5,959 nt of DNA from Bacteroidales bacterium (GTDB taxonomy: Bacteria; Bacteroidota; Bacteroidia; Bacteroidales; P3): positions 1 to 5,959 of the forward strand of contig JAISVE010000065.1 of NCBI GenBank assembly GCA_031271725.1. Direction: 5' to 3'. Under the pieces are notes generated by a model. That model saw nothing but the letters and a program-made list of their open reading frames with translations. It ran no database searches and had not been told where the DNA came from. This document shows, piece by piece, positions 1-5,959 of this stretch. Numbering within the stretch: the stretch's first letter is position 1; every line of letters starts with the position of its first letter. The position numbers were made by a program, and so were the translations under genes.

Positions 1-70
1 TCTGAGTTCTCCTAATATCTGCGACATTATGAAAATTGAAATTTTTACATTTCGTTTGTTATTTTATTTG

Positions 71-78
71 TAAGTTTG
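71..78 (+). promoter_or_regulatory. Possible -7 element for the RhuM-Fic gene
   Basis: TAAGTTTG matches the Bacteroidota -7 consensus TAnnTTTG exactly. It lies 19 bases before the ATG at 98, so the leader would be very short. No good TTTG -33 element sits at the expected 19-20 base spacing; the TTTG at 55-58 is too close. The rest of positions 1-97 holds no gene I can support: an ATG at 29 is closed after 14 codons by the TAA at 71-73, and an ATG at 83 stops after three codons. Confidence 0.35.
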
Positions 79-97
79 CAGAATGAAATTTTGAAGT

Positions 98-1111
98 ATG
101 AATGATAGCAAGGCAAAACTGGAAAAAGGGCAAATAATCCTTTACAAAACAGAGGATGGAAATATCTCTATAGATGTTCTTGTTGATAATGATACCGTTT
201 GGCTCTCTCAGGAGCAAATGGGGTTATTATTTGGCAAGGGACGAACAACAATAACCGAACATATCAGGAATATTTTTTCTGAAAAAGAATTAGAGGAAGA
301 AGTGGTATGTCGGAATTTCCGACACACCACTCAACACGGTGCTATCACAGGGAAGTTGCAAACTGCAAATACAAAACATTATAATCTTGATGTAATTATT
401 TCTGTGGGCTATCGTGTGAAATCTCATCAAGGCACACAGTTTAGAATTTGGGCTACACAACGATTAAAAGATTACATTATAAAAGGCTACGCCGTAAACG
501 AAAAGTTAAAATTAGAGCAATATAAAGACTTGAAACAGACAGTAAAACTGCTTTCAAATGTTATTCAAAATAAATCACTTTCTGCTGACGAAGCCACAGG
601 ACTACTACAAGTAATTGCAGATTACACTTATGCCTTGGATACACTTGACAAATACGATTTTCAACAATTATCAATCGAAAACACAACGCAAAAGCAGGAG
701 TTTTACGCCAATTATGATAATGCTGTGGAGGCAATACAAATATTGAGACAAAAATTTGGAGGCAGTAATTTATTCGGCAACGAGAAAGACCAATCATTTA
801 AGAGTTCCATAGCCACTATATATCAAACTTTTGGTGGGGTTGATTTATATCCGAGTGTAGAGGAAAAGGCAGCAATGTTGTTATATCTGATTACAAAAAA
901 TCATTCGTTCAGTGACGGCAACAAACGCATTGCTGCATTTTTATTTTTGTGGTTTTTGGAGAACAATAAAATTCTTTATAAATCTAACGGAAGCAAATTG
1001 ATAGAAAACAATGCCCTTGTAGCATTAACGTTGATGATAGCCGAGAGTCGTCCTGAAGAAAAAGACATCATTGTAAAAGTTATCGTTAATCTGATAAATC
1101 AGAATAATTAA
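98..1111 (+). CDS. rhuM: RhuM-family protein with C-terminal Fic/Doc domain
   Basis: This 337-residue protein joins a RhuM-type N-terminal half to a Fic/Doc domain. Residues about 33-60 (TVWLSQEQMGLLFGKGRTTI and onward) look like a winged helix-turn-helix. Residues 96-130 carry the family block YNLDVIISVGYRVKS and the stretch GTQFRIWATQRLKDYIIKGY. The Fic motif is HSFSDGNKR at 269-277, with catalytic His269, phosphate-binding Asn275 and Arg277. Lys276 replaces the Gly of HxFx(D/E)GNGR, as in the Doc kinase branch, so the reaction could be AMP transfer, phosphorylation or something else; the sequence does not decide. Length is normal for full-length RhuM-Fic proteins, and the gene looks intact. 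RhuM was named from a Salmonella pathogenicity island; the biochemical role of most members is unknown. ATG 98 is the first in-frame start after the stop at 71-73. No Phd-like antitoxin gene lies beside it in the window. The family call is strong; the activity is uncertain. Confidence 0.9.
   Translation: MNDSKAKLEKGQIILYKTEDGNISIDVLVDNDTVWLSQEQMGLLFGKGRTTITEHIRNIFSEKELEEEVVCRNFRHTTQHGAITGKLQTANTKHYNLDVIISVGYRVKSHQGTQFRIWATQRLKDYIIKGYAVNEKLKLEQYKDLKQTVKLLSNVIQNKSLSADEATGLLQVIADYTYALDTLDKYDFQQLSIENTTQKQEFYANYDNAVEAIQILRQKFGGSNLFGNEKDQSFKSSIATIYQTFGGVDLYPSVEEKAAMLLYLITKNHSFSDGNKRIAAFLFLWFLENNKILYKSNGSKLIENNALVALTLMIAESRPEEKDIIVKVIVNLINQNN
302..330. repeat. 29-bp near-perfect inverted repeat inside the RhuM-Fic gene
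   Basis: Left arm GTGGTATGTCGGAA (302-315) and right arm TTCCGACACACCAC (317-330) are reverse complements at 13 of 14 positions, around a single central T at 316. The only mismatch is A307 opposite C325. The segment encodes residues 69-78, VVCRNFRHTT. It could form a cruciform in DNA, but a 1-base loop is too tight, so in RNA the inner pairs would open. Whether it is a binding site, a relic of a small palindromic insertion or a by-product of conserved protein sequence cannot be told from this copy. Confidence 0.75.
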
Positions 1112-1155
1112 AGTCTTTGCAAGGTTGCAGAGATTCGAAGGCTCCCGGCTTTTTT
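1112..1155 (+). terminator. Probable transcription terminator after the RhuM-Fic gene
   Basis: Immediately after the TAA stop, bases 1112-1121 and 1126-1135 pair over 10 positions, two of them G-T wobbles, around the loop AGGT. A run of six T (1150-1155) follows 14 bases after the stem. That gap is long for a classic intrinsic terminator, so the call is moderate. It fits the position between a gene that ends here and an operon with its own promoter downstream. Confidence 0.45.
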
Positions 1156-1231
1156 AGTAAACTTCTAAGTTTAATTGCAAATTTGTTTGGATTTTTATTC
1201 CATCGTAATGTTGCTTAATTTAATCATAATA

Positions 1232-1266
1232 GCGGTAAAACCGCATTAAAGTTGTAAATAAACAAC
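1232..1266. repeat. Two short adjacent inverted repeats upstream of the exporter promoter
   Basis: GCGGT-AAA-ACCGC (1232-1244) is a 5-bp stem with a 3-base loop. GTTGT-AAATAA-ACAAC (1251-1266) is a 5-bp stem with a 6-base loop. They lie 25-60 bases upstream of the -33 element, where an operator might sit, but arms this short also occur by chance in AT-rich DNA. The rest of the gap (1156-1231) shows nothing I can name. Confidence 0.3.
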
Positions 1267-1276
1267 AATAATCCGG

Positions 1277-1316
1277 TACACAAAAACAGTTTGTGCTTCT
1301 TTGTGTAATTTTGTAC
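1277..1316. repeat. Helically phased TTTGT repeats overlapping the exporter promoter
   Basis: TTTGTGC, TTTGTGT and TTTGTAC begin at 1290, 1300 and 1310, exactly 10 bases apart. A reverse-complement copy, TACACAAA, lies at 1277-1284 and matches TTTGTGTA at 1300-1307 perfectly. The copies overlap the -33 element and the spacer of the promoter. They may be a regulator-binding array, or part of a dispersed intergenic sequence rich in CTTTGTG units of a kind I recall from Bacteroidota genomes. Confidence 0.5.
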
Positions 1317-1321
1317 ATTTG
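1290..1321 (+). promoter_or_regulatory. Bacteroidota-type promoter for the adaptor-permease operon
   Basis: The -33 element TTTG (1290-1293) is followed by a 20-base spacer and the -7 element TACATTTG (1314-1321). Both match the Bacteroidota primary sigma consensus (TTTG, about 19-20 bases, TAnnTTTG). Transcription would start near 1328, giving a leader of roughly 30 bases before the ATG at 1357. This is the best promoter in the window, and it suggests the three exporter genes are transcribed separately from the RhuM-Fic gene. Confidence 0.7.
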
Positions 1322-1356
1322 TTAAATATGAGTCATGAATAAATACCTTAATCAAA

Positions 1357-2277
1357 ATGAATAGAGTTAATAAATCATTGCGAAGCAGTTTTGTTTTAAT
1401 GCTGGCTTGCGTATTGTTTGCATGTGAAAACTCAAATAATAAATACGATGCTTCCGGCGTATTCGAGGCAACCGAAGTTATTGTTTCCGCAAAGGCAAAC
1501 GGCGAAATAATAATGTTTAACCTGCAAGAGGGAGCAACAGTAGAAAAAGACAGTGTTATCGGGCTTATCGACACAACACAACTCTATCTGAAAAAACTGC
1601 AACTGCAAGCAGCATTAAGTGCAGCAAATAGCCGCCAAATAGACGTGCCCTCACAAATTGCAGCAATGCAGGAACAACTCAAAACCCTCGAAAGAGAGAA
1701 AAAACGCTTTCAAACGCTTGTCAACAATAATGTTGCAAATCAAAAACAACTTGACGATATAAACTCATCAATTGCAGCCCTAAGAAAACAAATGTCGGCG
1801 CAAAAAGAACAGATGTCCAATGCAAACAGCAGTATTTCCGGAGAAGCGGAAAGTATTGAGGCGCAAATAGCACAGGTGGAAGATATGTTGCAGCAAAGTA
1901 TAATTAAAAGCCCTGTTTCCGGCACAGTGCTTGTAAAGTATGCCGAAAGAGGCGAACTCGCCGCAGCGGGCAAGCCGCTTTTCAAAGTTGCCGATTTGTC
2001 AACGATGTATCTGCGTGCCTATATTGTAGGAAGTCAAATGTCGGAAATAAAAACAGGTCAGCAAGTGAAAGTGTATTCTGACAGAGGAGAGAATGAAAGC
2101 AACGAGCATAAAGGAATTGTTTCATGGATTTCGGATAAGGCAGAATTTACTCCGAAAACAATTCAAACGAGAGATGAACGCAGCAACCTTGTATATCCGG
2201 TAAAAATAGCCGTATCAAACGACAGCTCCTTAATTAAACAGGGGATGTACGGCGAGGTTGATTTCAAAGGTTTCTAA
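1357..2277 (+). CDS. HlyD/YbhG-family periplasmic adaptor lipoprotein of an efflux transporter
   Basis: This 306-residue membrane fusion protein would bridge inner-membrane permeases to an outer-membrane channel. A hydrophobic signal segment (residues 9-22) ends in the lipobox LFAC with Cys23, so it is probably a lipoprotein rather than membrane-spanning. A first half-lipoyl/barrel strand region covers about 40-75 (VSAKANGEI, LQEGATVEKDSVIGLID). A Gln/Lys/Glu-rich coiled-coil hairpin covers about 76-180. The second half-lipoyl region, about 181-212, has IIKSPVSGTVL and RGELAAAGKPLFKVADL. The beta-barrel part follows to the end and includes AEFTPKTIQTRDERSNLVYP (263-282), typical of YbhG-like adaptors. 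Length is normal for the family. ATG 1357 is chosen because it gives a complete signal peptide; the ATGs at 1328 and 1335 open only tiny frames. It heads a tight operon with two permeases 13 bp downstream. The substrate cannot be inferred. The ATPase that normally follows this gene is absent. Confidence 0.92.
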   Translation: MNRVNKSLRSSFVLMLACVLFACENSNNKYDASGVFEATEVIVSAKANGEIIMFNLQEGATVEKDSVIGLIDTTQLYLKKLQLQAALSAANSRQIDVPSQIAAMQEQLKTLEREKKRFQTLVNNNVANQKQLDDINSSIAALRKQMSAQKEQMSNANSSISGEAESIEAQIAQVEDMLQQSIIKSPVSGTVLVKYAERGELAAAGKPLFKVADLSTMYLRAYIVGSQMSEIKTGQQVKVYSDRGENESNEHKGIVSWISDKAEFTPKTIQTRDERSNLVYPVKIAVSNDSSLIKQGMYGEVDFKGF

Positions 2278-2290
2278 ATAGTGTGTTAGA

Positions 2291-3400
2291 ATGAAGTCGG
2301 CATTCGGAACTTTTGTTAGAAAAGAATTTTTTCATATACTGCGCGACAGGCGCACGATGATGGTACTTTTTCTAATGCCGATAATTCAGATTTTGCTTTT
2401 CGGTTTTGCAATAACAAGCGAAGTGAAAAATGTAAAGGTTTCAGTGCTCGATTATGTGCAAAATTCATCAACACAAAAAATCCGCCAACAGATAAATTCG
2501 AGCGAATATTTTATTCTTTCAAACTTAAATTCCGAAAAAGAAATAACACGGGTTTTTGAAGATGGTGAAGCGCATCTTGTGTTGCTGTTCAGTCCGTCAA
2601 AATCAATGTTGGGATTTGATGTGCAACTTATTTCTGATGCAACCGAGCCGAATCAGGCAGTGAGTGCGTCATACTATATTTTGGAAATGATAAGAAGTGT
2701 TGATGAGAAAACGGAAGTGATGCAACGTGCGCTTGGCGGGCTCGGAAGCGAGCCGCTGCGCATTGAATCCGAAACAAAAATGCTCTATAATCCGCAAATA
2801 AAAAGTTCCTACAATTTTGTTCCCGGAATTATGGGAATGATACTTATGCTTATTTGCGCAATGATGACTTCCGTTGCCATTGTGCGTGAAAAGGAAACCG
2901 GAACAATGGAGCAGATACTTGTTTCGCCCGTAAATCCGCTGTCGATAATTATTTCAAAACTTGTTCCGTATTTTGTTTTGTCGGTAATAAATGTTATTAC
3001 GATAATGATGGTTTCCGTTCTTGTAATGGGGCTTCCAATGCCGTCAAATCCGCTTTGGCTTGCTTTGCTTTCCTTGATTTTTATTATAGTTTGTTTGTCT
3101 CTGGGTGTTTTGGTGTCATCACTTTCAAGCACGCAGGTAGCGGCTATTTTAATATCGGGTATGGGATTTTTGATGCCCACAATGATATTGTCGGGAATGG
3201 TTTTTCCGATTGCAAGCATGCCTGAATTTTTGCAATGGTTTTCTGCAATAATTCCTGCACGATGGTTTATTGCGGGTGCGAGAAAGTTAATGATACAGGA
3301 TGTTTCCGGCTTTTATGTCTGGAAAGAATTTGCTGTTTTGGGATTTATGGCTGTTGTGATACTTTTTGTCAGTTTGAAAAAATTTAAGGTGCGATTGTAG
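2291..3400 (+). CDS. ABC-2 type transporter permease (first of a pair, YbhS/YbhR-like)
   Basis: This 369-residue inner-membrane permease has the ABC-2 layout. There is one N-terminal membrane segment (about 23-42) and a large extracytoplasmic domain (about 43-175). A cluster of five hydrophobic segments follows (about 176-197, 218-246, 255-277, 282-306 and 344-362). The cytoplasmic coupling motif VREKETGTMEQILVSPV lies at 198-214, and the late region has ILSGMVFPIASMPEFLQW (299-316). These are hallmarks of the YbhS/YbhR branch that pairs with HlyD-type adaptors and a separate ATPase. No Walker A or ABC signature motif is present, so it cannot power transport itself. The start lies 13 bp after the adaptor stop and has no clear Shine-Dalgarno. 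The stop TAG directly abuts the next ATG, so translational coupling with the partner permease is likely. Export of drugs or other amphiphiles is the usual family role; the substrate is unknown. Confidence 0.92.
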   Translation: MKSAFGTFVRKEFFHILRDRRTMMVLFLMPIIQILLFGFAITSEVKNVKVSVLDYVQNSSTQKIRQQINSSEYFILSNLNSEKEITRVFEDGEAHLVLLFSPSKSMLGFDVQLISDATEPNQAVSASYYILEMIRSVDEKTEVMQRALGGLGSEPLRIESETKMLYNPQIKSSYNFVPGIMGMILMLICAMMTSVAIVREKETGTMEQILVSPVNPLSIIISKLVPYFVLSVINVITIMMVSVLVMGLPMPSNPLWLALLSLIFIIVCLSLGVLVSSLSSTQVAAILISGMGFLMPTMILSGMVFPIASMPEFLQWFSAIIPARWFIAGARKLMIQDVSGFYVWKEFAVLGFMAVVILFVSLKKFKVRL

Positions 3401-4558
3401 ATGTTGAAGTTTTTACTTGAAAAGGAATTTAAGCAGACTTTTCGCAGTTCTTTCCTGCCGAAAATAATTTTTATTATGCCTACTTTTCTTTTGCTGATAA
3501 TGCCTTGGGCTGCAACGCAGGAAGTGAAAGATCTTCGTATTACAATTGTTGACAATGATAACAGCGAATTTACAAACCGGCTGACAAGAAAAGTTGTTGC
3601 ATCCGGATATTTTATACTTGCTTCTGTTGTGCGTTCGGATAAGGAAGCGATGTATGAAATAGAATCCGATAAAGCCGATATAATGCTTGCCTATCCGCGC
3701 GACTTGGAAAAAACACTTGTCAGGGAAGGAAATGTCAAGGTTATGATTTCGGCAAATGCGGTGAACAGTATGAATGCAACGCTCGGCTCGTCATATCTTG
3801 CGGGAATAGTTAATGATTATGCTTTTGAGATTACAAGTGAATTTGCGGGCGGCTCAGGTGCGGTTTCTGTGGGTACTGCTGGTGCTGCTTCCGGCTCTGG
3901 TGTTGGTGCTTCTGTTGGTGCAGCAATGCAATTGCGCTTCAACCCAAATCTTGATTACAAAAAATTTATGGTACCCGCACTTATGGTTATTCTTTTAACA
4001 ATGCTTGCGGGCTTTTTGCCTGCGTTAAATATTGTAACGGAAAAAGAAGGCGGCACAATAGAGCAGATAAATGTTACGCCTGTAAGCAGGATAGCATTTA
4101 TTCTCGGCAAACTTATTCCTTATTGGATTATCGGTATATTTGTGCTGTCGCTGGGAATGCTGCTCGGCTATCTTATTTATGATATTATTCCTTTGAGATT
4201 TCCGGGAAGTTTGCTCACGATTTATCTTTACTCTGTTATTTATACTTTTGTTGTTTCAGGATTGGGGCTTATTATATCAAACTATTCAAACACTGTTCAG
4301 CAGGCAATGTTTGTGATATTTTTCTTTATAATGCTCTTTATAATTATGTGCGGATTGTTTACTCCCGTGAAGAGTATGCCTGAATGGGCACAGTATATAG
4401 CAATGTTTGACCCGCTAAAATATTTTATGGATGTAATGCGTGCCGTTTATCTTAAAGGCAGCGGCTTTATGAATATGCTTGCAGAATTTTTTGCCCTTTG
4501 CGCCTTCGCTGTGGTATTCAATGTTTGGGCAGTTATAAGTTACAGTAAAAGGAAGTAG
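3401..4558 (+). CDS. ABC-2 type transporter permease (second of a pair, YbhR-like)
   Basis: This 385-residue paralogue of the preceding permease is likely its heterodimer partner. It has an N-terminal membrane segment (about 20-38) and an extracytoplasmic domain (about 39-187). A C-terminal cluster of membrane segments follows (about 188-211, 230-260, 268-293, 300-320 and 358-380). The coupling motif TEKEGGTIEQINVTPVSR (213-230) aligns with VREKETGTMEQILVSPV of the first permease, and LFTPVKSMPEWAQY (319-332) aligns with its MVFPIASMPEFLQW. The ATG follows the upstream TAG without a gap; AAGG at 3386-3389 is a weak ribosome-binding candidate. The unusual part is a Gly/Ala/Ser/Val-only stretch at about 149-174 in the extracytoplasmic domain, which looks like an inserted flexible linker. 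No ATPase motifs are present and no ATPase gene follows; the next gene is a restriction-modification enzyme. Confidence 0.92.
   Translation: MLKFLLEKEFKQTFRSSFLPKIIFIMPTFLLLIMPWAATQEVKDLRITIVDNDNSEFTNRLTRKVVASGYFILASVVRSDKEAMYEIESDKADIMLAYPRDLEKTLVREGNVKVMISANAVNSMNATLGSSYLAGIVNDYAFEITSEFAGGSGAVSVGTAGAASGSGVGASVGAAMQLRFNPNLDYKKFMVPALMVILLTMLAGFLPALNIVTEKEGGTIEQINVTPVSRIAFILGKLIPYWIIGIFVLSLGMLLGYLIYDIIPLRFPGSLLTIYLYSVIYTFVVSGLGLIISNYSNTVQQAMFVIFFFIMLFIIMCGLFTPVKSMPEWAQYIAMFDPLKYFMDVMRAVYLKGSGFMNMLAEFFALCAFAVVFNVWAVISYSKRK
3845..3922 (+). repeat. Low-complexity GGT/GCT-rich tract encoding a Gly/Ala/Ser linker
   Basis: This stretch within the second permease encodes about 26 residues made only of Gly, Ala, Ser, Val and one Thr. 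The DNA repeats GGTGCT, GGTGTTGGTGCTTC and similar units imperfectly. Its base usage is richer in G than the surrounding gene. The reading frame stays open, so it is a coding repeat rather than a break. It may have grown by slippage. Confidence 0.65.
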
Positions 4559-4678
4559 GATGGAGTATTACTGCTGCCTTGCAGCCTTATACAAAAGACC
4601 GGTAAAATTCGTACTTTTACAACTTCAAATATCAATAACGGAAAATATTGCAATCAAGCGACCATAACCACAACTACT
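4559..4678 (+). other. Intergenic region before the restriction-modification gene
   Basis: These 120 bases hold a small hairpin, GCTGC-CTT-GCAGC (4573-4585), with no T run after it, so it is a poor terminator. TACTTTTA at 4612-4619 resembles the Bacteroidota -7 consensus apart from the last base, but there is no TTTG -33 element at the right spacing. The downstream gene may have its own weak promoter here or be read through from the permease operon. The ATG at 4560 opens a 35-codon frame (4560-4667) with no recognisable features. Confidence 0.35.
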
Positions 4679-5959
4679 ATGCTATCAAAAGACGAAGCCC
4701 TCAAAAAAATCAAAATCTTAGTTCAAAGATTTGACGAGCAAAAAGAAACTTACAGAAGCAAAGATTATACTGAAACCTCAACGAGGCGTGATTTTATAGA
4801 CCCATTTTGGAAAGCACTCGGTTGGGATATAGATAACGAAAACGGCTATGCTGAAAGTTATAGAGAGGTAATTCACGAAGACCGTGTAAAAGTGGGCGGT
4901 GCAACAAAAGCTCCCGATTATTCCTTCAAACTCTCAGGTGGAAATCGATTGTTTTTTCTTGAAGCAAAAAGACCGGGCATATCTATTAAAGATGATTTTC
5001 ATCCCGCATATCAATTGCGCAGATACGGTTGGAGTGCCAAGATGCCTATTAGTATAATTACCGATTTTGAGGAGTTTGCCGTTTATGATTGCAGCAATAA
5101 GCCAAAGCCTACCGACAAAGCAAGCAACGGTAGAATTAAATATATCACTTATACTGATTACGAAAAAGAATTTGATTTTATTTGGAATACTTTCAGTAAA
5201 GAGAGTGTGCTGAAAGGCAGTTTCGATAAATATATTCAGAGCGACAAAAATAGAAAAGGAACAACGACCGTTGACCGGGATTTTTTGGCTTCTCTTGATA
5301 GATGGAGGGTAGAACTCGCGAAAAACATCGCGCTTCGCAACAAAGGTATTAGTGAAGACGAACTTAACTTCATAGTTCAACACACAATTGATCGCATTGT
5401 TTTTCTTCGTATAGCCGAAGACAGAGGCGTAGAACGTTATGGCGATTTGCAGGATGCAATTAAAAGCGGGGATTATTACAAAAAACTTTTAGACCGTTTT
5501 CAAGACGCCGACCAAAAATATAATTCAGGGCTTTTTGATTTCAGCAAAGATAAAATCAGCAGCAAAATTTCTATTGACAATAAGGTTATCAAAAGTATTA
5601 TTTCCGAATTTTACTATCCGATTTGTCCTTATGAGTTTTCTGTTTTATCTGTGGAAATTTTAGGGAGTGCTTACGAGCAATTTTTAGGCAAACAAATTTC
5701 TCTCTCAAAAGGCGGACGTGCCACAATAGAAGAAAAGCCCGAAGTGCGGAAAGCGGGTGGCGTTTATTATACTCCACAATATATTGTAGATTATATTGTA
5801 AAGAATACGGTTGGAAAACTTGTAGAAAACAAAGCACCAAAAGAAGTAAGCGATATTAAAATTTGTGACCCCGCTTGTGGTAGCGGCAGTTTTTTGATAG
5901 GTGCTTATCAGTATTTGCTCAATTGGCATAAAGACTACTACACGCAAAACGGCAAGCAA
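4679..5959 (+). CDS. Type IIG-like restriction-modification enzyme, N-terminal part (runs off window)
   Basis: The frame is open from ATG 4679 to the window edge without a stop, giving the first 427 residues of a protein that in this family usually exceeds 900. A nuclease domain comes first: the FIDPFWKALGWDI block (39-51), then a PD-ExK signature with Pro79-Asp80 and LEAK at 94-97 (Glu95, Lys97). A helical linker follows (about 165-320), including IDRIVFLRIAEDRG. The methyltransferase part begins with GGVYYTPQYIVDYIV (360-374) and the SAM-binding motif I DPACGSGSF (397-405), typical of gamma-class N6-adenine methyltransferases. The catalytic NPPY motif and the target-recognition domain should lie beyond the window. 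Nuclease and methyltransferase in one chain point to type IIG (Eco57I/MmeI-like); it would methylate adenine in its site and cut unmodified DNA. ATG 4679 is the first ATG in this frame after the permease stop at 4556-4558. A methyltransferase of a BREX- or DISARM-like system is a less likely alternative, because the PD-ExK residues are intact. Confidence 0.88.
   Translation, partial: MLSKDEALKKIKILVQRFDEQKETYRSKDYTETSTRRDFIDPFWKALGWDIDNENGYAESYREVIHEDRVKVGGATKAPDYSFKLSGGNRLFFLEAKRPGISIKDDFHPAYQLRRYGWSAKMPISIITDFEEFAVYDCSNKPKPTDKASNGRIKYITYTDYEKEFDFIWNTFSKESVLKGSFDKYIQSDKNRKGTTTVDRDFLASLDRWRVELAKNIALRNKGISEDELNFIVQHTIDRIVFLRIAEDRGVERYGDLQDAIKSGDYYKKLLDRFQDADQKYNSGLFDFSKDKISSKISIDNKVIKSIISEFYYPICPYEFSVLSVEILGSAYEQFLGKQISLSKGGRATIEEKPEVRKAGGVYYTPQYIVDYIVKNTVGKLVENKAPKEVSDIKICDPACGSGSFLIGAYQYLLNWHKDYYTQNGKQ

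Noticed and set aside
1224..1574. Minus-strand open frame of 116 codons over the exporter promoter and the start of the adaptor gene
   Set aside because: It overlaps a well-supported promoter and a recognisable adaptor gene and has no family features; it is a shadow frame.
2739..2754. GGCTCG-GAAG-CGAGCC hairpin inside the first permease gene
   Set aside because: A 6-bp stem in a coding region, with no T run and no repeat elsewhere in the window; most likely incidental to the Gly-Leu-Gly-Ser-Glu-Pro codons.
2809..3219. Minus-strand open frame of 136 codons within the first permease
   Set aside because: It lies opposite the membrane segments of a clear permease. Its Ile/Thr-rich composition is what the complement of hydrophobic codons gives.
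4560..4667. 35-codon frame starting just after the second permease, preceded by a purine-rich stretch
   Set aside because: It has no recognisable protein features, and the purine-rich stretch is the coding end of the permease. Bacteroidota rely little on Shine-Dalgarno sequences, so this is weak evidence.
4556..4678. The restriction-modification gene is in the same frame as the second permease, with only the TAG at 4556-4558 separating the two open frames
   Set aside because: A readthrough fusion of a membrane permease and a DNA enzyme makes no biological sense; a shared frame occurs one time in three by chance.
4934..5383. Minus-strand open frame of 149 codons opposite the restriction-modification gene
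   Set aside because: The plus strand encodes the PD-ExK domain and its conserved neighbours here; the reverse frame has no recognisable motif.
1..5959. CRISPR array, tRNA or rRNA genes, insertion sequence or transposase
   Set aside because: No regularly spaced direct repeats, tRNA-like cloverleaf, rRNA-like sequence, transposase-like protein or terminal inverted repeat pair was seen on reading the window.

Overview
The window most resembles a member of the Bacteroidota (probably Bacteroidales-like). The DNA is AT-rich, Shine-Dalgarno sequences are weak or absent, and TAnnTTTG -7 promoter elements lie upstream of two genes. One of these has a well-spaced TTTG -33 element. The taxonomic call is inference from these signals and from the protein families; no database was consulted.

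Layout, all genes on the + strand. (1) 98-1111 encodes a RhuM-family protein with an N-terminal winged-helix-like region and a C-terminal Fic/Doc domain carrying an HxFxDGNKR motif. It ends in a plausible terminator. (2) An intergenic region of about 245 bp holds a near-ideal Bacteroidota promoter set in helically phased TTTGT repeats. (3) 1357-4558 is a tight operon of three genes: a lipoprotein periplasmic adaptor (HlyD/YbhG type) and two ABC-2 type permeases (YbhS/YbhR type). The spacings are 13 bp and 0 bp. No ATPase gene is present, although such an operon would normally carry one. (4) After 120 bp, a gene starting at 4679 runs off the window. It encodes the first 427 residues of a single-chain restriction-modification enzyme (type IIG-like), with a PD-ExK nuclease signature and the DPACGSGSF motif of an N6-adenine methyltransferase.

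The adaptor and permeases would form the inner-membrane and periplasmic part of a drug or toxin exporter. They would need an ATPase and a TolC-like outer-membrane channel encoded elsewhere. The flanking RhuM-Fic and restriction-modification genes are of the accessory, defence-related kind, which suggests a variable region or defence-island edge. No convincing new multi-gene system is visible. The points most worth checking are the missing ATPase, a 29-bp near-perfect palindrome inside the RhuM gene, the phased repeat at the exporter promoter, and a Gly/Ala/Ser-rich insertion in the second permease.
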